64,000 nt of DNA from Mesorhizobium sp. M2D.F.Ca.ET.226.01.1.1 (GTDB lineage: Bacteria; Pseudomonadota; Alphaproteobacteria; Rhizobiales; Rhizobiaceae), in assembly GCF_004022705.2 (NCBI RefSeq), contig NZ_RZOY02000006.1, positions 156,943 to 220,942 of the forward strand, in the 5' to 3' direction. Under the pieces are notes generated by a model. That model saw only the letters and a list, made by a program, of their open reading frames with translations, was not told where the DNA came from and ran no database searches. Shown piece by piece: positions 40,876 through 50,510 of this stretch. Position numbers and translations under genes: made by a program. How positions within the stretch are numbered: position 1 is the first letter of the stretch; each line of letters starts with the position of its first letter.

Positions 40876-42309
40876 CTACGTCGGTTCAATGTTTGCGGCT
40901 TCCGCCGGAAATTTGCCGAGCAACGCCTCGACCAGCTTTGAAAATCCGATGCCTTTCGACGACTTGACCATCACCACGTCGCCGGGCCTCAGCGCGGAGA
41001 TCACGATCGGCTTCAGTTCGTCGGCGCCCGCCCGATACTCGGTCTGGACATCGGCGGGCAAAATCTTGGCCAGCGCCTGCATTTCCGGCCCGCCGAGAAA
41101 GACATTGCGCGTACCCGTGCCGACGATCAGCTCGGCGAGCGCGGCGTGCAGCTTCGCAGAATGGCTGCCGAGTTCCAGCATATCGCCGAGCACGGCGATG
41201 CGCCTGCCTTCGCCCGATACAGGCGTCGCGTTGAGCAGCGCCATGGCCGCCGCCATCGACGCCGGATTGGCGTTGTAGCTCTCGTCGATCAGCGTGATCG
41301 GCCCGTTCGGATGGTGCAGGATATGGCGCTGCCCGCGCCCGCGCTCAGCCGAGAGATCGGCAAGCGCCGCTGCAACTTTGTCGAGATCGGCGCCGACAAG
41401 CTTGGTGGCCCCCAGCACGGCCAGCACGTTCTGGACCATGTGGCGGCCAGGCACGCCGATGCGCGCCGCAACATCCTGCTTGCCGATCTTCGCGGTGATG
41501 TCGGAATGGTCGGCGTGAAGTTCGCAGCCGGTGAGGCGGAATGTCGAGCGGGCGTTTTCGCCGAAGCCGAAGACATGCTCGACGTCGGCTTCCTTCGCCA
41601 TTTTCTCGAGCAGCTTCCAGCGCTGATCGTCGCGGTTGAGCACCGCTGCGCCGCCGGGCTCCAGTCCCTCGAATATCTCGGCCTTCGCCTTGGCGATCTC
41701 GTCGAGATTCTTGAAGAAGCCGAGATGTGCGGCGGCAATCATCGTCACGATGGCGACATTCGGCCTGACCATCTTGACCAGCGGCCTGATCTCGCCCGGA
41801 TGGTTCATGCCGATCTCGAAGACCGCGTAGTCGCAATCCTGCGGCATGCGCGCCAGCGTCAGCGGCACGCCCCAGTGGTTGTTGAACGACTGTGCCGAGG
41901 CATGCACCTTGCCGACCGCCGACAGCACATGGCGCAGCGCCTCCTTGGTGGTCGTCTTGCCGGCCGAGCCGGTGACGGCAATGATCTTCGCCTTCGAGCG
42001 TGCGCGGGCCGCGACGCCGAGTTTCTCCAGCGCCGCAAGCACATCGGGAACGACAATCATCGGCGCTGTCAGCCGCCCCAGCGACGGCAGCTTGCCCTCG
42101 GCGACGACCAGCACGGCAGCACCCGCTTTCACCGCCGCGGTCGCGAAATCGTGGCCGTCCATCGCCTCGCCCTTGATGGCGAAGAAGGCGTTGCCCGGCT
42201 CCAGGCTGCGGCTGTCGATCGAAATGCCGGTGATGCCTTGCGGCAGCGAGCCGATCGGCCTGCCTTCCATGGCTTCGACCAGCGCTTCCGACGTCCACAG
42301 CAGGCTCAT
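40876..42309 (-). CDS. murF: UDP-MurNAc-tripeptide--D-Ala-D-Ala ligase MurF
   Basis: This is a 477-residue Mur ligase that adds the D-Ala-D-Ala dipeptide made by Ddl. The ATP loop [14 protein letters not shown] lies near residue 116; [11 protein letters not shown] and [13 protein letters not shown] are the family motifs. The start overlaps the murE stop by four bases. It supplies the substrate of MraY, encoded next. Confidence 0.96.
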   Translation of the reverse strand: MSLLWTSEALVEAMEGRPIGSLPQGITGISIDSRSLEPGNAFFAIKGEAMDGHDFATAAVKAGAAVLVVAEGKLPSLGRLTAPMIVVPDVLAALEKLGVAARARSKAKIIAVTGSAGKTTTKEALRHVLSAVGKVHASAQSFNNHWGVPLTLARMPQDCDYAVFEIGMNHPGEIRPLVKMVRPNVAIVTMIAAAHLGFFKNLDEIAKAKAEIFEGLEPGGAAVLNRDDQRWKLLEKMAKEADVEHVFGFGENARSTFRLTGCELHADHSDITAKIGKQDVAARIGVPGRHMVQNVLAVLGATKLVGADLDKVAAALADLSAERGRGQRHILHHPNGPITLIDESYNANPASMAAAMALLNATPVSGEGRRIAVLGDMLELGSHSAKLHAALAELIVGTGTRNVFLGGPEMQALAKILPADVQTEYRAGADELKPIVISALRPGDVVMVKSSKGIGFSKLVEALLGKFPAEAANIEPT

Positions 42310-43760
42310 GCGGCGCGCTCCCTCAGCGCTTCACGCACTTCCTCATGGTCGGAGAAGTGGAAGGTTTCGCTGCCGATGGTCTGGCCTTCCTCGTGTCCTT
42401 TGCCGGCGACGATCAGCGTATCGCCGGCGCGAAGCATGGCCACCGCTTCGTGGATCGCCTTGCGGCGGTCGCCGATCTCGATGGCGCCGGGCGCGGCGGC
42501 AAGGATCGCAGCGCGGATGGTTTCCGGCACTTCCGTGCGCGGGTTGTCGTCCGTGACGATGACTATATCGGCAAGCCGCGTCGCGATCTCGCCCATGATC
42601 GGCCGTTTTCCCCGGTCGCGGTCGCCGCCGCAGCCAAAGACCACGACGACGCGGCCGGTGGTGAAGGGCCGGACCGAAGTCAGCACATTTTCCAGCGCGT
42701 CCGGCTTGTGCGCATAGTCGACATAGACCGGAGCACCGGCGGCGGTGGTGCCGACGAGGTCGAGCCGGCCCGGCGCGCCTTTCAGTTTTTCCAATGCCGC
42801 CAAGACTTTGCCCGCGGATGTTCCAGTCGCGATGGCTAGACCGGCCGAAACCAGCGCATTGACGATCTGGAAATCGCCGGCCAAGGGCAGGTCGACCTCG
42901 TAGAGCACGCCGTCGGCCTCGACCTCGGCGCGCTGGCGATGGCGCTCGTGCTCGACGCGCTTCAGCGTCAGGAAATCGCCATGGCGGCCAACCGTCAGCA
43001 CCTTCAGCCCCGCCGCCTTGGCGGCCTTTATCGTTGGCTCCGACCACGGATCGTCGGCAAAGACGATCGCGGGCGCGCCCTTGGGCAGCAGCGTGTCGAA
43101 CAGGCGCAGCTTGGCGCGATGATAATCCTCGACCGTCGGATGGTAGTCCATGTGGTCGCGGCCGAGATTGGTGAAGGCGCCGGCCGCGAGTTTCACGCCG
43201 TCGAGGCGGCGCTGGTCGAGACCGTGGCTCGAGGCTTCCATCGAAGCGTGGGTGACGCCGGCATCCGCCAGTTCCTTGAGCAGTCGGTGGAGGGCCACCG
43301 GGTCGGGCGTCGTCAGCGAGCCATACTCGTTTCGGCCGGGCGCCACTACGCCGGTCGTGCCGATCGACGCGGCGGCAAAACCCGCCTGCTCCCATATCTG
43401 ACGGGTGAAGGCGGCGACGGACGTCTTGCCGGCGGTGCCGGTGACGGCGACCATGGTCTGTGGCTGGCGGCCGAAGAAGCGCGCCGCGCTGAGCGCCAGC
43501 GCCAGGCGCGGATCATCGACGGCGATGACCGGGATCGACAGGCCGGAAACGGCCGTGCCCTTGCCGGTGACGATCGCGGCGGCGCCGCGGGCCGCGGCAT
43601 CGGCCGCATAGGTCGAACCATCGGCCTTGCTGCCGGCGAGCGCGAAGAAGACGACGCCGGTCTTGACCGCGCGGGAATCGGAGGAAAGTCCGGTCACTTC
43701 CAGGTCGGGGGAGGCTGCTCCCTCGACAGGCAGGACGCCGGCTAGATCTTTTAGATGCAT
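42306..43760 (-). CDS. murE: UDP-MurNAc-L-Ala-D-Glu--meso-diaminopimelate ligase MurE
   Basis: This is a 484-residue Mur ligase. The ATP loop is [15 protein letters not shown]. The segment [13 protein letters not shown] carries the DNPR motif that selects meso-diaminopimelate rather than lysine, as expected for a Gram-negative. [12 protein letters not shown] is the middle-domain motif. The ATG at 43760 ([11 protein letters not shown]) is chosen over the frame start at 43811 because the family begins there. It lies 54 bases after ftsI. Confidence 0.96.
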   Translation of the reverse strand: MHLKDLAGVLPVEGAASPDLEVTGLSSDSRAVKTGVVFFALAGSKADGSTYAADAAARGAAAIVTGKGTAVSGLSIPVIAVDDPRLALALSAARFFGRQPQTMVAVTGTAGKTSVAAFTRQIWEQAGFAAASIGTTGVVAPGRNEYGSLTTPDPVALHRLLKELADAGVTHASMEASSHGLDQRRLDGVKLAAGAFTNLGRDHMDYHPTVEDYHRAKLRLFDTLLPKGAPAIVFADDPWSEPTIKAAKAAGLKVLTVGRHGDFLTLKRVEHERHRQRAEVEADGVLYEVDLPLAGDFQIVNALVSAGLAIATGTSAGKVLAALEKLKGAPGRLDLVGTTAAGAPVYVDYAHKPDALENVLTSVRPFTTGRVVVVFGCGGDRDRGKRPIMGEIATRLADIVIVTDDNPRTEVPETIRAAILAAAPGAIEIGDRRKAIHEAVAMLRAGDTLIVAGKGHEEGQTIGSETFHFSDHEEVREALRERAA

Positions 43761-43814
43761 TGAGTTCCGTTCACCGCAACAAAATAGCGCGCAGTTGCCG
43801 GCGCGCCCCAAGAA

Positions 43815-45539
43815 TCACTGATACGAAACCAGCGTTGCACCATTTTCATGGCTGAAATCTGGCTTCACGCCAAGCATGGCCGCCGAGCGCCTGATGATAT
43901 TGCCGGCGATAACCCCCGCATTGTTGGCGGCAACGTCCGTCATGCCAGGTTTTTCCGGATGCGGGGCGTCGGCGATCGTAAACACCAGAAATTGCGGATC
44001 GTCCATCGGGAAGGCGGCGACGAAGGTGTTGAAGTTCAACTCTTTCGAGTAGCGGCCGTTGATGACCTTCTCGGCCGTACCGGTCTTGCCGCCGACGCGG
44101 TAGCCGGGAGCCCTGGCGTTTCTGGCCGAGCCCTTTTCGGCGTTGAGCGTATAGAGGTAGCGCATGCCTTCGACCGTCTTGTCGCTGACCACTCGCTTGG
44201 CCACCGCCATTGCATCCTGCTCGCTGCGGACCAGGAATGTCGGTTGGATCAGAAAGCCCTGCATCAGCGCCGCGCAACCGACGGCCGCCTGCAGCGGCGT
44301 CGTCGACACGCCGTGGCCGAAGGCGATGGTGAACGAATTGACCTGCTTCCAGACCTTTGGCTCGGTCGGGCGGGCGATTTCCGGCAGTTCGGTCTGCATC
44401 TTTTCCAGAATGCCAAGGCGATGCAGGAATTCGCGGTGCCCTTCAATGCCGACCAGCTCGGCCTCCCTGGCTGACCCGATGTTGGACGAATAGAGGAACA
44501 CCTCCGGCAACGACAGCACACGGTTCTTGCCGTGGAAATCGTGAATGGCCTGGTGGCCGACCCGGATCGGATGCGAGGCGTCGAAATGACTGTTCATCGT
44601 CGCCTTGCCGGAATCGAGCGCCATGGCAGAGGTGAAACTCTTGAAGGTCGAGCCCATTTCGTAAAGGCCAGCCGACATACGGTTCAGCCGGTCCTTTTCC
44701 TGGGCGTTATAAGGATTGTTCGGGTCGAAATCCGGCACCGAGGCCATGGCCATCACTTCGCCGGTCTTGATGTTCAGCACGACCGCGCCGGCGCCCAACG
44801 CACGATAGCGCTCCAGGCCGGCGGCGATCTCGTCGCGCACCACATGCTGGACGCGCAGGTCGATCGAGAGCCTGACTGGCTTCAGATCCTTGGCCACCGC
44901 CAGGCCCGACGCCTGCAGGTCGCTCAACCCCTGCTCGTCGATATATTTCTCCATGCCGGAGATGCCCTGGTTGTCGATGTTGGTGAGGCCGACAATGTAG
45001 GACGACGTCTCGCCGCTCGGATAGAAGCGGCGCTTTTCGGTGCGGAAGCCAAGGCCGGGGACGCCCAGCGCCATGATGTCGGATTGCTGCTTCGGCGTCA
45101 GCTGTCGCTGCAGCCAGACGAAGCCGGCGCCGCTCTTGAGCTTGCGATAGGTCTGCTCGTAGTCGATCTCCGGCAGCACGCTCGACAATTTCTCGATCGC
45201 TTCGTCTGCGTCGACGATGCGGCGCGGCTCGGCAAACAGCGACGCCGTCTTGATGTCGGTCGCCAGCACCTCGCCGTTGCGGTCGACGATATCCGGACGC
45301 GACGCCGTGACCCGGTTCTCCGGACCGCCCGAGAGATCGGGATTCTGCATGCCGAGATAGACGAGCCTGCCGGCAATGGTCGAATAGATGGTGAAGAACA
45401 CCGCCATCGTCATGATGATGCGGGTCTTTGCCTTGCCGCCGGTCGCCTTGCGCGCGGCGTCGACGACGATCGAGCCGTCCTCGGCTGCCTTCTTGCGGCG
45501 CTTAAGCAGGTTGCCGATCCTTGGAAGCCTGCCGATCAT
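43815..45539 (-). CDS. ftsI: Septal peptidoglycan transpeptidase FtsI (PBP3)
   Basis: This is a 574-residue class B penicillin-binding protein. A cytoplasmic stretch rich in basic residues, one membrane helix (IIMTMAVFFTIYSTIAGRLV), the dimerisation/pedestal domain and the transpeptidase domain follow in order. Active-site motifs are STFK (after YEMG), SSN in FLYSSNIGSA, and KTGTAEK. It cross-links septal peptidoglycan together with FtsW. The ATG overlaps the ftsL stop by four bases. Confidence 0.95.
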   Translation of the reverse strand: MIGRLPRIGNLLKRRKKAAEDGSIVVDAARKATGGKAKTRIIMTMAVFFTIYSTIAGRLVYLGMQNPDLSGGPENRVTASRPDIVDRNGEVLATDIKTASLFAEPRRIVDADEAIEKLSSVLPEIDYEQTYRKLKSGAGFVWLQRQLTPKQQSDIMALGVPGLGFRTEKRRFYPSGETSSYIVGLTNIDNQGISGMEKYIDEQGLSDLQASGLAVAKDLKPVRLSIDLRVQHVVRDEIAAGLERYRALGAGAVVLNIKTGEVMAMASVPDFDPNNPYNAQEKDRLNRMSAGLYEMGSTFKSFTSAMALDSGKATMNSHFDASHPIRVGHQAIHDFHGKNRVLSLPEVFLYSSNIGSAREAELVGIEGHREFLHRLGILEKMQTELPEIARPTEPKVWKQVNSFTIAFGHGVSTTPLQAAVGCAALMQGFLIQPTFLVRSEQDAMAVAKRVVSDKTVEGMRYLYTLNAEKGSARNARAPGYRVGGKTGTAEKVINGRYSKELNFNTFVAAFPMDDPQFLVFTIADAPHPEKPGMTDVAANNAGVIAGNIIRRSAAMLGVKPDFSHENGATLVSYQ

Positions 45540-45931
45540 TGCACGGTGCTCCCGGTGACGACCGAATCCTTGCCGTCCGAAGGCTCTTTGCCGGAATTGT
45601 CGGCCATGCCGCCGAGCCGCTGCGAGGAGAGGTCCTCGATCGTCAGGGGCTTCACCGGAATGTCGTCGAGACTGCCGATCTGGTGCGCATTGACCGGTTC
45701 GAGCCCGAGTTGGCTCTTATAGACGTCAGTAAGTTTCTGCAGCCGCGACGGCTGGGTGAGCAGGCTCCAGTCCGCCTTGAGGAGATCGATCGTTTCTTCC
45801 TCGTAGCGGATCTGCGACTGGATCTTCTGCACCGCCGCCAATTGCTCTTCGGCTTCCCGCTTGGTCTTGTAGGTCAGGGCCGCGGCCGAGACCATGACGG
45901 CGATCAGGACTATGTCGCTGGTACGAAACAC
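45536..45931 (-). CDS. ftsL: Cell division protein FtsL
   Basis: This is a 131-residue bitopic divisome protein. A membrane helix (DIVLIAVMVSAAALTY) at the N-terminus is followed by a coiled-coil stretch (KREAEEQLAAVQKIQSQIRY) and ADWSLLTQPSRLQKL, the typical alphaproteobacterial FtsL segment. The start is a GTG at 45931 with AGGTGAG upstream, only four bases after the rsmH stop. Low sequence conservation is normal in this family; the position between rsmH and ftsI makes the call firm. Confidence 0.92.
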   Translation of the reverse strand: MFRTSDIVLIAVMVSAAALTYKTKREAEEQLAAVQKIQSQIRYEEETIDLLKADWSLLTQPSRLQKLTDVYKSQLGLEPVNAHQIGSLDDIPVKPLTIEDLSSQRLGGMADNSGKEPSDGKDSVVTGSTVQ

Positions 45932-45935
45932 GTGC

Positions 45936-46952
45936 TCACCTCTCCCCCGGCCGCTCGACGGCGGGAAGCTTTGGAAGGCCGAAAATCGAAAAATCGCCGG
46001 CGCGCGCCGGCGCCTCGGTGCGGATCGCCACGCGCAGCCTGGCCGAGCGCGCCCGCGGATTGGCCGCTGTCTCGGCCTCTCCCGGCGTCACGCCGCCGCC
46101 GGATTTGCGGAAGGTGGCAACGCGTACGGGCGCATCGGGCATGTGGCGCGAGCCGCTGGCCGCTTCGGAACGATCGGCGATGAAGCGCTTGACAATGCGG
46201 TCCTCGAGCGAATGGAACGTCACCACGGCAAGCCGCCCGCCGGGTTTCAACACCCGCTCGGCGGCCAGCAGCGCTCTCGCTAGTTCGCCAAGCTCGTCAT
46301 TGACGAGGATGCGCAGCGCCTGGAAGACGCGGGTGGCCGGATGGATCTTGTCCTTCGGCCCTCTCCCGATATGCGTTTCGATGGCGTCGGCGAGATCGAG
46401 CGTGCGCTCGAAAGGCTTCTTCTCGCGCCGGCTCTCGATCATCCGCGCGATGCGGCCGGCATGGCGCTCCTCGCCGAGAAAGCCGAAGATGCGGGCAAGG
46501 TCGCCGGCCTTGAAGCTGTTGACGACGTCGGCGGCGCTCAAGCCCGCCTGCGCCATGCGCATGTCGAGCGGTCCGTCGGCGCGAAAGGAAAAACCGCGCT
46601 CCGCCTGGTCAAGCTGCATGGAGGAAACGCCGATGTCGAGCACGACGCCATCGACATTGTCGGCATGTTCGTCCAGCGTCGAGAACGGCGCCTGGACAAG
46701 CCTCAACCGGCCGCCGGCCTGCTGCTCGAGCGCCCTGCCCTCCGCGATTGCGTCCGGGTCGCGGTCGATGCCAATGACGGAGGCTCCACGATCGAGGATT
46801 GCGCTGGTGTAGCCGCCGGCGCCGAATGTCCCGTCGACGATCGTCTCGCCTTCCTTCGGCGCGAGCGCGTCGAGCACCTCGGCAAGGAGGACCGGAATGT
46901 GACGGGCCGGTCCGCCAACGGCGTGAGGATCATCGCCGTGGCCAGCCATCAT
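45936..46952 (-). CDS. rsmH: 16S rRNA (cytosine(1402)-N(4))-methyltransferase RsmH
   Basis: This is a 338-residue SAM-dependent enzyme that methylates C1402 of 16S rRNA. Motifs are [13 protein letters not shown] at the N-terminus, [16 protein letters not shown] for SAM binding, [20 protein letters not shown], and [13 protein letters not shown]. The ATG at 46952 overlaps the mraZ stop by four bases (ATGA). The longer open frame to 47591 runs through mraZ and its leader and is not real. Confidence 0.96.
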   Translation of the reverse strand: MMAGHGDDPHAVGGPARHIPVLLAEVLDALAPKEGETIVDGTFGAGGYTSAILDRGASVIGIDRDPDAIAEGRALEQQAGGRLRLVQAPFSTLDEHADNVDGVVLDIGVSSMQLDQAERGFSFRADGPLDMRMAQAGLSAADVVNSFKAGDLARIFGFLGEERHAGRIARMIESRREKKPFERTLDLADAIETHIGRGPKDKIHPATRVFQALRILVNDELGELARALLAAERVLKPGGRLAVVTFHSLEDRIVKRFIADRSEAASGSRHMPDAPVRVATFRKSGGGVTPGEAETAANPRARSARLRVAIRTEAPARAGDFSIFGLPKLPAVERPGER

Positions 46953-47407
46953 TCCGATCGCTCCCCGGGCTTCGTCCCCTGCCGAAGCTGCAACAGCCTG
47001 GCCCGCGCCTGCGCGCCATAGGCGGCAAGCCGTCCCGGCTCCCAAACCTGAAAGAAATTGCCGCGGCCGACAAAGGCAACCTCGTTCGCGATGCCCGTAT
47101 GCTCGCGGATGAAATCGGTCATCGTTATCCGGCCGTCCTGGTCCAATTTCAGAAACGTCCCGTCGCCATGGCAGAAGAACGACATGTCGTCCGCCGTCTG
47201 CAGGAACGGGTCTTCCAGCGCGATCCGCTGCTCGTAGCGGTCGAGCAGATCGAGGCCGCCGACATCCATGGCCGGCAGGTCCAGGCAGCGCAGCGCGTAA
47301 AGCTCCGAATAACCGCGTTTCTGCACCACGGCGCGGAAATGCGCAGGAACGGACACGCGCCCCTTCGCATCGATCCTGTTTACCGCATTTGACAGAAATC
47401 GGTCCAA
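46949..47407 (-). CDS. mraZ: Transcriptional regulator MraZ
   Basis: This is a 152-residue protein with two AbrB-like swapped-hairpin domains. The N-terminal half has [17 protein letters not shown], and the second half has [16 protein letters not shown]. MraZ is the first gene of the dcw cluster and in E. coli represses its own promoter by binding TGGG repeats at 10-base steps. The same architecture lies upstream here (see the operator). A leader of about 170 bases separates the presumed transcription start from the start codon. Confidence 0.95.
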   Translation of the reverse strand: MDRFLSNAVNRIDAKGRVSVPAHFRAVVQKRGYSELYALRCLDLPAMDVGGLDLLDRYEQRIALEDPFLQTADDMSFFCHGDGTFLKLDQDGRITMTDFIREHTGIANEVAFVGRGNFFQVWEPGRLAAYGAQARARLLQLRQGTKPGERSE

Positions 47408-47580
47408 TGAACACTACAGCCGCTTCCGCCGCCGCACCCCTTCCCATGTCGTTCTCTGCGCCCCCGCGCTCGCGATAAATCGCTTCAAGCACCGGGGCGA
47501 AAACCGACAAACGCGCAGCCGCCGCGGCTGCCCGATTGGCGTACGCTTCACCCTGACGCGGAACGAAAGCTTGATTTAGA

Positions 47581-47614
47581 TGGGATATCATGGGGCACTA
47601 TGGGCGTCAACGGG
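47581..47614. promoter_or_regulatory. MraZ-type operator: four direct repeats at 10-base steps
   Basis: TGGGA, TGGGG, TGGGC and CGGGA start at 47581, 47591, 47601 and 47611, each separated by five bases. This is the TGGGN-N5 layout known for E. coli MraZ. The array overlies the -35 and -10 boxes of the presumed mraZ promoter, so binding would block transcription. The boxes read on the strand opposite to mraZ. Confidence 0.8.
47582..47610 (-). promoter_or_regulatory. Probable mraZ/dcw promoter
   Basis: On the minus strand TTGACG (47610-47605) and TATCCC (47587-47582) are separated by 17 bases, a good fit to an alphaproteobacterial housekeeping promoter. Transcription would begin near 47575. 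The rest of the 394-base gap between mraZ and the lyase gene shows no gene. Confidence 0.65.
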
Positions 47615-47801
47615 AACAGACATCACAAACAAGCGCGCCGCAACCAGAAAGCGCAGGCTGGAGGCACGTCTCGTCTTTATCCTCTATTAAGCCTAACGAA
47701 GCGTTTAGAGCCTTCTGGCCCAAAAAGACGCGGCTTGCCGCGAACAGCCGGCACGCATAGCGTCGCCGGCAATTGCTATTCAGCCGAAGGGATGAAGCCT
47801 G

Positions 47802-48917
47802 ATGTCCAAACCAGCGAAGTCCCGCGCCGCGGCGCTTGCCCATTTGCGCAGCGCCGATTTCGCCAAGGGCGATCCGATCCCTCTGCCGCTGACCATGGCG
47901 TCGATCTTCCACACGCCGGGCGCAGAGGCCGGCTTCGATCAGTATGGCCGCTACGACAATCCGACCTGGCGCGCCGTCGAGCACGCGCTCGGCCACCTCG
48001 AAGGCGCGCAATGCGTCGCCTTCCCGTCTGGAATGGGCGCAATCTCGTCGGTGTTTTTCGCGCTGCTGAAATCAGGCGACCGCGTGCTTCTGCCGTCAGA
48101 CGGCTATCACGCCACGCGCGCCATGGCCGAGCGCTTTCTCAACCCCCTCGGCATTGCCTGCGACACCAGGCCGACGCCAACCTTCCTCGACGGCGGCTTC
48201 GACGGTTACCGGCTGGTTTTTGCCGAGACGCCGTCCAATCCCAGGCTGGACATCTGCGATATCGCGGCGGTGGCCGAAGCCGTTCACAGACAGGATGGGC
48301 TGCTCGTCGTCGACAACACGACGATGACGCCCTTCGGCCAGCGTCCGCTCGACCTCGGCGCCGACATCGTCGTCTCCGCCGACACCAAGGCGGTGAACGG
48401 GCACTCCGACGTGCTTTTCGGCCATGTCGCGAGCCGCGATGCCGACATCATCGCCAAGGTGACGGACTGGCGCAGCCTGGTCGGCGGCATCCCCGGCCCT
48501 TTCGAGGCCTGGCTTGTGCATCGCGGGCTGGAAACCCTTGAGGTGCGTTTCGACCGGATGTGTTCCTCGGCTGAAACGATCGCAAGGAAGCTGAGAGCCC
48601 ATCGCGCGGTCAGCGGCCTGCGCTATCCCGGCTTCGACGACGACCGGTCGCACAATCTGGCGCGTGCCCAGATGGATCGCTTCGGCTTCCTGATCTCGTT
48701 CGAATTGGCCTCGGAACAGAAGGCCGAGGCGTTCATCGACAATTGCGCGCTGATTGAATCGGCGACTTCCTTCGGCGGCGTGCACACCTCGGCCGAGCGG
48801 CGCTCGAAACGCGGCGATGCCGTGCCGCTGGGCTTCGTGCGCCTGTCGATCGGCTGCGAGCCGGTGGAGGAGCTGTGGCAGGCGATCGAGGCGTCATTGG
48901 ACAAGGTCGCCGGCTGA
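47802..48917 (+). CDS. Cystathionine lyase/synthase family PLP enzyme
   Basis: This is a 371-residue fold-type I PLP enzyme of the Cys/Met metabolism family (PF01053). The PLP lysine is in SADTKAVNGHSDVLFG; FPSGMGAISSVFFAL and VDNTTMTPFGQRPLDLGAD are further hallmarks. It handles sulfur amino acids such as cystathionine; gamma-lyase, beta-lyase and gamma-synthase cannot be told apart from sequence alone. It is divergent from mraZ and has no sulfur-metabolism neighbours. Confidence 0.85.
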   Translation: MSKPAKSRAAALAHLRSADFAKGDPIPLPLTMASIFHTPGAEAGFDQYGRYDNPTWRAVEHALGHLEGAQCVAFPSGMGAISSVFFALLKSGDRVLLPSDGYHATRAMAERFLNPLGIACDTRPTPTFLDGGFDGYRLVFAETPSNPRLDICDIAAVAEAVHRQDGLLVVDNTTMTPFGQRPLDLGADIVVSADTKAVNGHSDVLFGHVASRDADIIAKVTDWRSLVGGIPGPFEAWLVHRGLETLEVRFDRMCSSAETIARKLRAHRAVSGLRYPGFDDDRSHNLARAQMDRFGFLISFELASEQKAEAFIDNCALIESATSFGGVHTSAERRSKRGDAVPLGFVRLSIGCEPVEELWQAIEASLDKVAG

Positions 48918-49068
48918 GTAGCTACGGTTCGAGATTCTTGCTCTGATCTTGCGCCAGCCGTGGGAACAGGTGGATCGCTTTCAGAGCGCTTGCGCCTCAC
49001 GCTGAATCAGAAGTCACGCCTTTCGGCGTAACCTTCTGGTTTTGGGTATCTATTGCGATTTGAAAAAT

Positions 49069-49463
49069 GCCAGCTGGCCTGTAAGCCGGGTTCTGTATGG
49101 CCCTCGCCTTGCGGCGAGAACGTGGCGGCCATTCATCTTGGGCGCATGTTGCCATGCGCCTCACGCAACCTACCCGGGCGGTGGGCCGGAAACAGCCCTC
49201 GAAGGTTTCCCCTCGCACCGCCCCTATTCGGTTTTGCTCCCGGTGGGGTTTGCCCTGCCGCTTCCGTTGCCGGTCGCGCGGTGGGCTCTTACCCCACCCT
49301 TTCACCCTTACCGCAGCGAATGCCGCGGCGGTTTGCTTTCTGTGGCACTTTCCCTGGGGTCGCCCCCGCCGGCCGTTAGCCGGCACCGTGTCTCCATGGA
49401 GCCCGGACTTTCCTCACCCGCAGCCTTTCGGCTCTCGCGGGTGCGGCCGCCCGGCCAGCTGAC
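49069..49463 (-). ncRNA. rnpB: RNase P RNA
   Basis: This is the catalytic RNA of RNase P, type A. Read on the minus strand, GAGGAAAGTCCGGGCTCC lies about 55 bases from the 5' end, and the 3' end carries ACAGAACCCGGCTTAC (at 49096-49081). The ends, CAGCTGGCC and GGCCAGCTGG, pair to form helix P1. About 395 bases fits the alphaproteobacterial size. ATTTTTC follows the P1 helix and probably terminates transcription. Small open frames across this region are not genes. Confidence 0.95.
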
Positions 49464-49469
49464 AGCCGC

Positions 49470-49499
49470 GTATAAAGGGATTCCCGCCTGAAAACGCAA
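49470..49499 (-). promoter_or_regulatory. rnpB promoter
   Basis: TTGCGT (49499-49494) and TTATAC (49475-49470) on the minus strand are 18 bases apart, and the RNA begins about seven bases after the -10 box. It is a strong candidate for a constitutive promoter. Confidence 0.65.
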
Positions 49500-49621
49500 A
49501 CGAAAAAGCTAGCCCGTCTCGCCCGAAGCTCTTGGGCTATGCCGGAGAGCGCGGCGGTTTTGAGACAACGACATGCATGGAAGAACACGGCGCGGCCCAA
49601 ATCCACCTCAATGGATAAGCC

Positions 49622-50326
49622 TCAGGCCGGAGAGCCCAGCGCCACCATCTGCACCTTCACCTTGCTGCAATACGCGGCCGAAACCGGGTTCATCCGTGTC
49701 GCGCCATGACCTGCGTTGTATTTGAGGATCGTGCCGCAGGTGGTGCCGCCGCCGAGGTCCCGCGCCATGGCGAGGTACTTCATGCCGTACTTGATGTTGG
49801 TGTCGGGATCGAACAATCCCTTGGCCGAGCCGGTGTAACCCATCATGCGGGCCGTGGCCGGCTTGATCTGCATCAGGCCGATCTCGCCTGCGCCGCCGAC
49901 CATGTTCGGCCGAAAGTTGCTTTCGATCTTGATGACGGCCGTGGCCAGCGACACCGGCACGCCATAGCTCGCGGCATAGCGGGCAATGATCGCCGAATAC
50001 TGGCCGTCGCCGGCGGCAGCGGGGGTCGCCACAGCGATCTTGCCGGGATGAATCGAGGCCGTTGTGGTAAGATCGATGGATTTTCCGCCGCGCTTGGCGC
50101 GTTTGGCCGTTGATTTTGTCACCTTGGTCGCCGCGGCCTTCTGCACTCTTGCCGGAGCAGCTGCCCGCGCGGTTTTTGGTGTTTTGGCGCTCGCCTTTGG
50201 CGTTGCCGGGGCGGCTGAGAAGCCATTATCGCCCCTGAGGCTCAGCGGGGCACTGTTGGCTTGATTGAAGGCAAAACTTATCATTCCGGCAGCAACAGCT
50301 GCCGCTACAACGGTCAATTTTGGCAT
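49622..50326 (-). CDS. Lytic transglycosylase (SLT domain), exported
   Basis: This is a 234-residue periplasmic murein lyase. A signal peptide (MPKLTVVAAAVAAGMISFAF) leads into a stretch of about 90 residues rich in alanine, lysine and proline, then the SLT domain: IKIESNFRPNMVGGAGEIGLMQIKPATARMMG with the catalytic glutamate in IES, and LKYNAGHG near the end. It cleaves glycan strands to give anhydro-muropeptides. The ATG at 50326 has AGGA upstream; the frame to 50377 is not supported. Confidence 0.9.
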   Translation of the reverse strand: MPKLTVVAAAVAAGMISFAFNQANSAPLSLRGDNGFSAAPATPKASAKTPKTARAAAPARVQKAAATKVTKSTAKRAKRGGKSIDLTTTASIHPGKIAVATPAAAGDGQYSAIIARYAASYGVPVSLATAVIKIESNFRPNMVGGAGEIGLMQIKPATARMMGYTGSAKGLFDPDTNIKYGMKYLAMARDLGGGTTCGTILKYNAGHGATRMNPVSAAYCSKVKVQMVALGSPA

Positions 50327-50510
50327 GTAGTCCTGTTCTGTTAGAACCGCGCGAAGAACTTCACGCGATTGCGCCAATTCAACATCGGATTACCCGGGAG
50401 GATAGAGGCCCGACGACTTGCGGGGAGGCATTTGGCGGCGGAATTGGCGGCAATGAAGGCGGCGCAATTCACTTTAAGTGACAGATTGTAATTTGCGGAA
50501 CTTGTCGGGG

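Noticed and set aside
46953..47591. N-terminal extension of rsmH through mraZ
   Set aside because: The extension lies over mraZ and its leader and promoter; the family start is at 46952 with an ATGA overlap.
47690..47801. SAM riboswitch before the cystathionine lyase-type gene
   Set aside because: I looked for SAM-II-like features and found only a weak small hairpin without the conserved pseudoknot segments.
49042..49606. Several small open frames over 49042-49606
   Set aside because: They cover RNase P RNA and its promoter, which explain the sequence fully.
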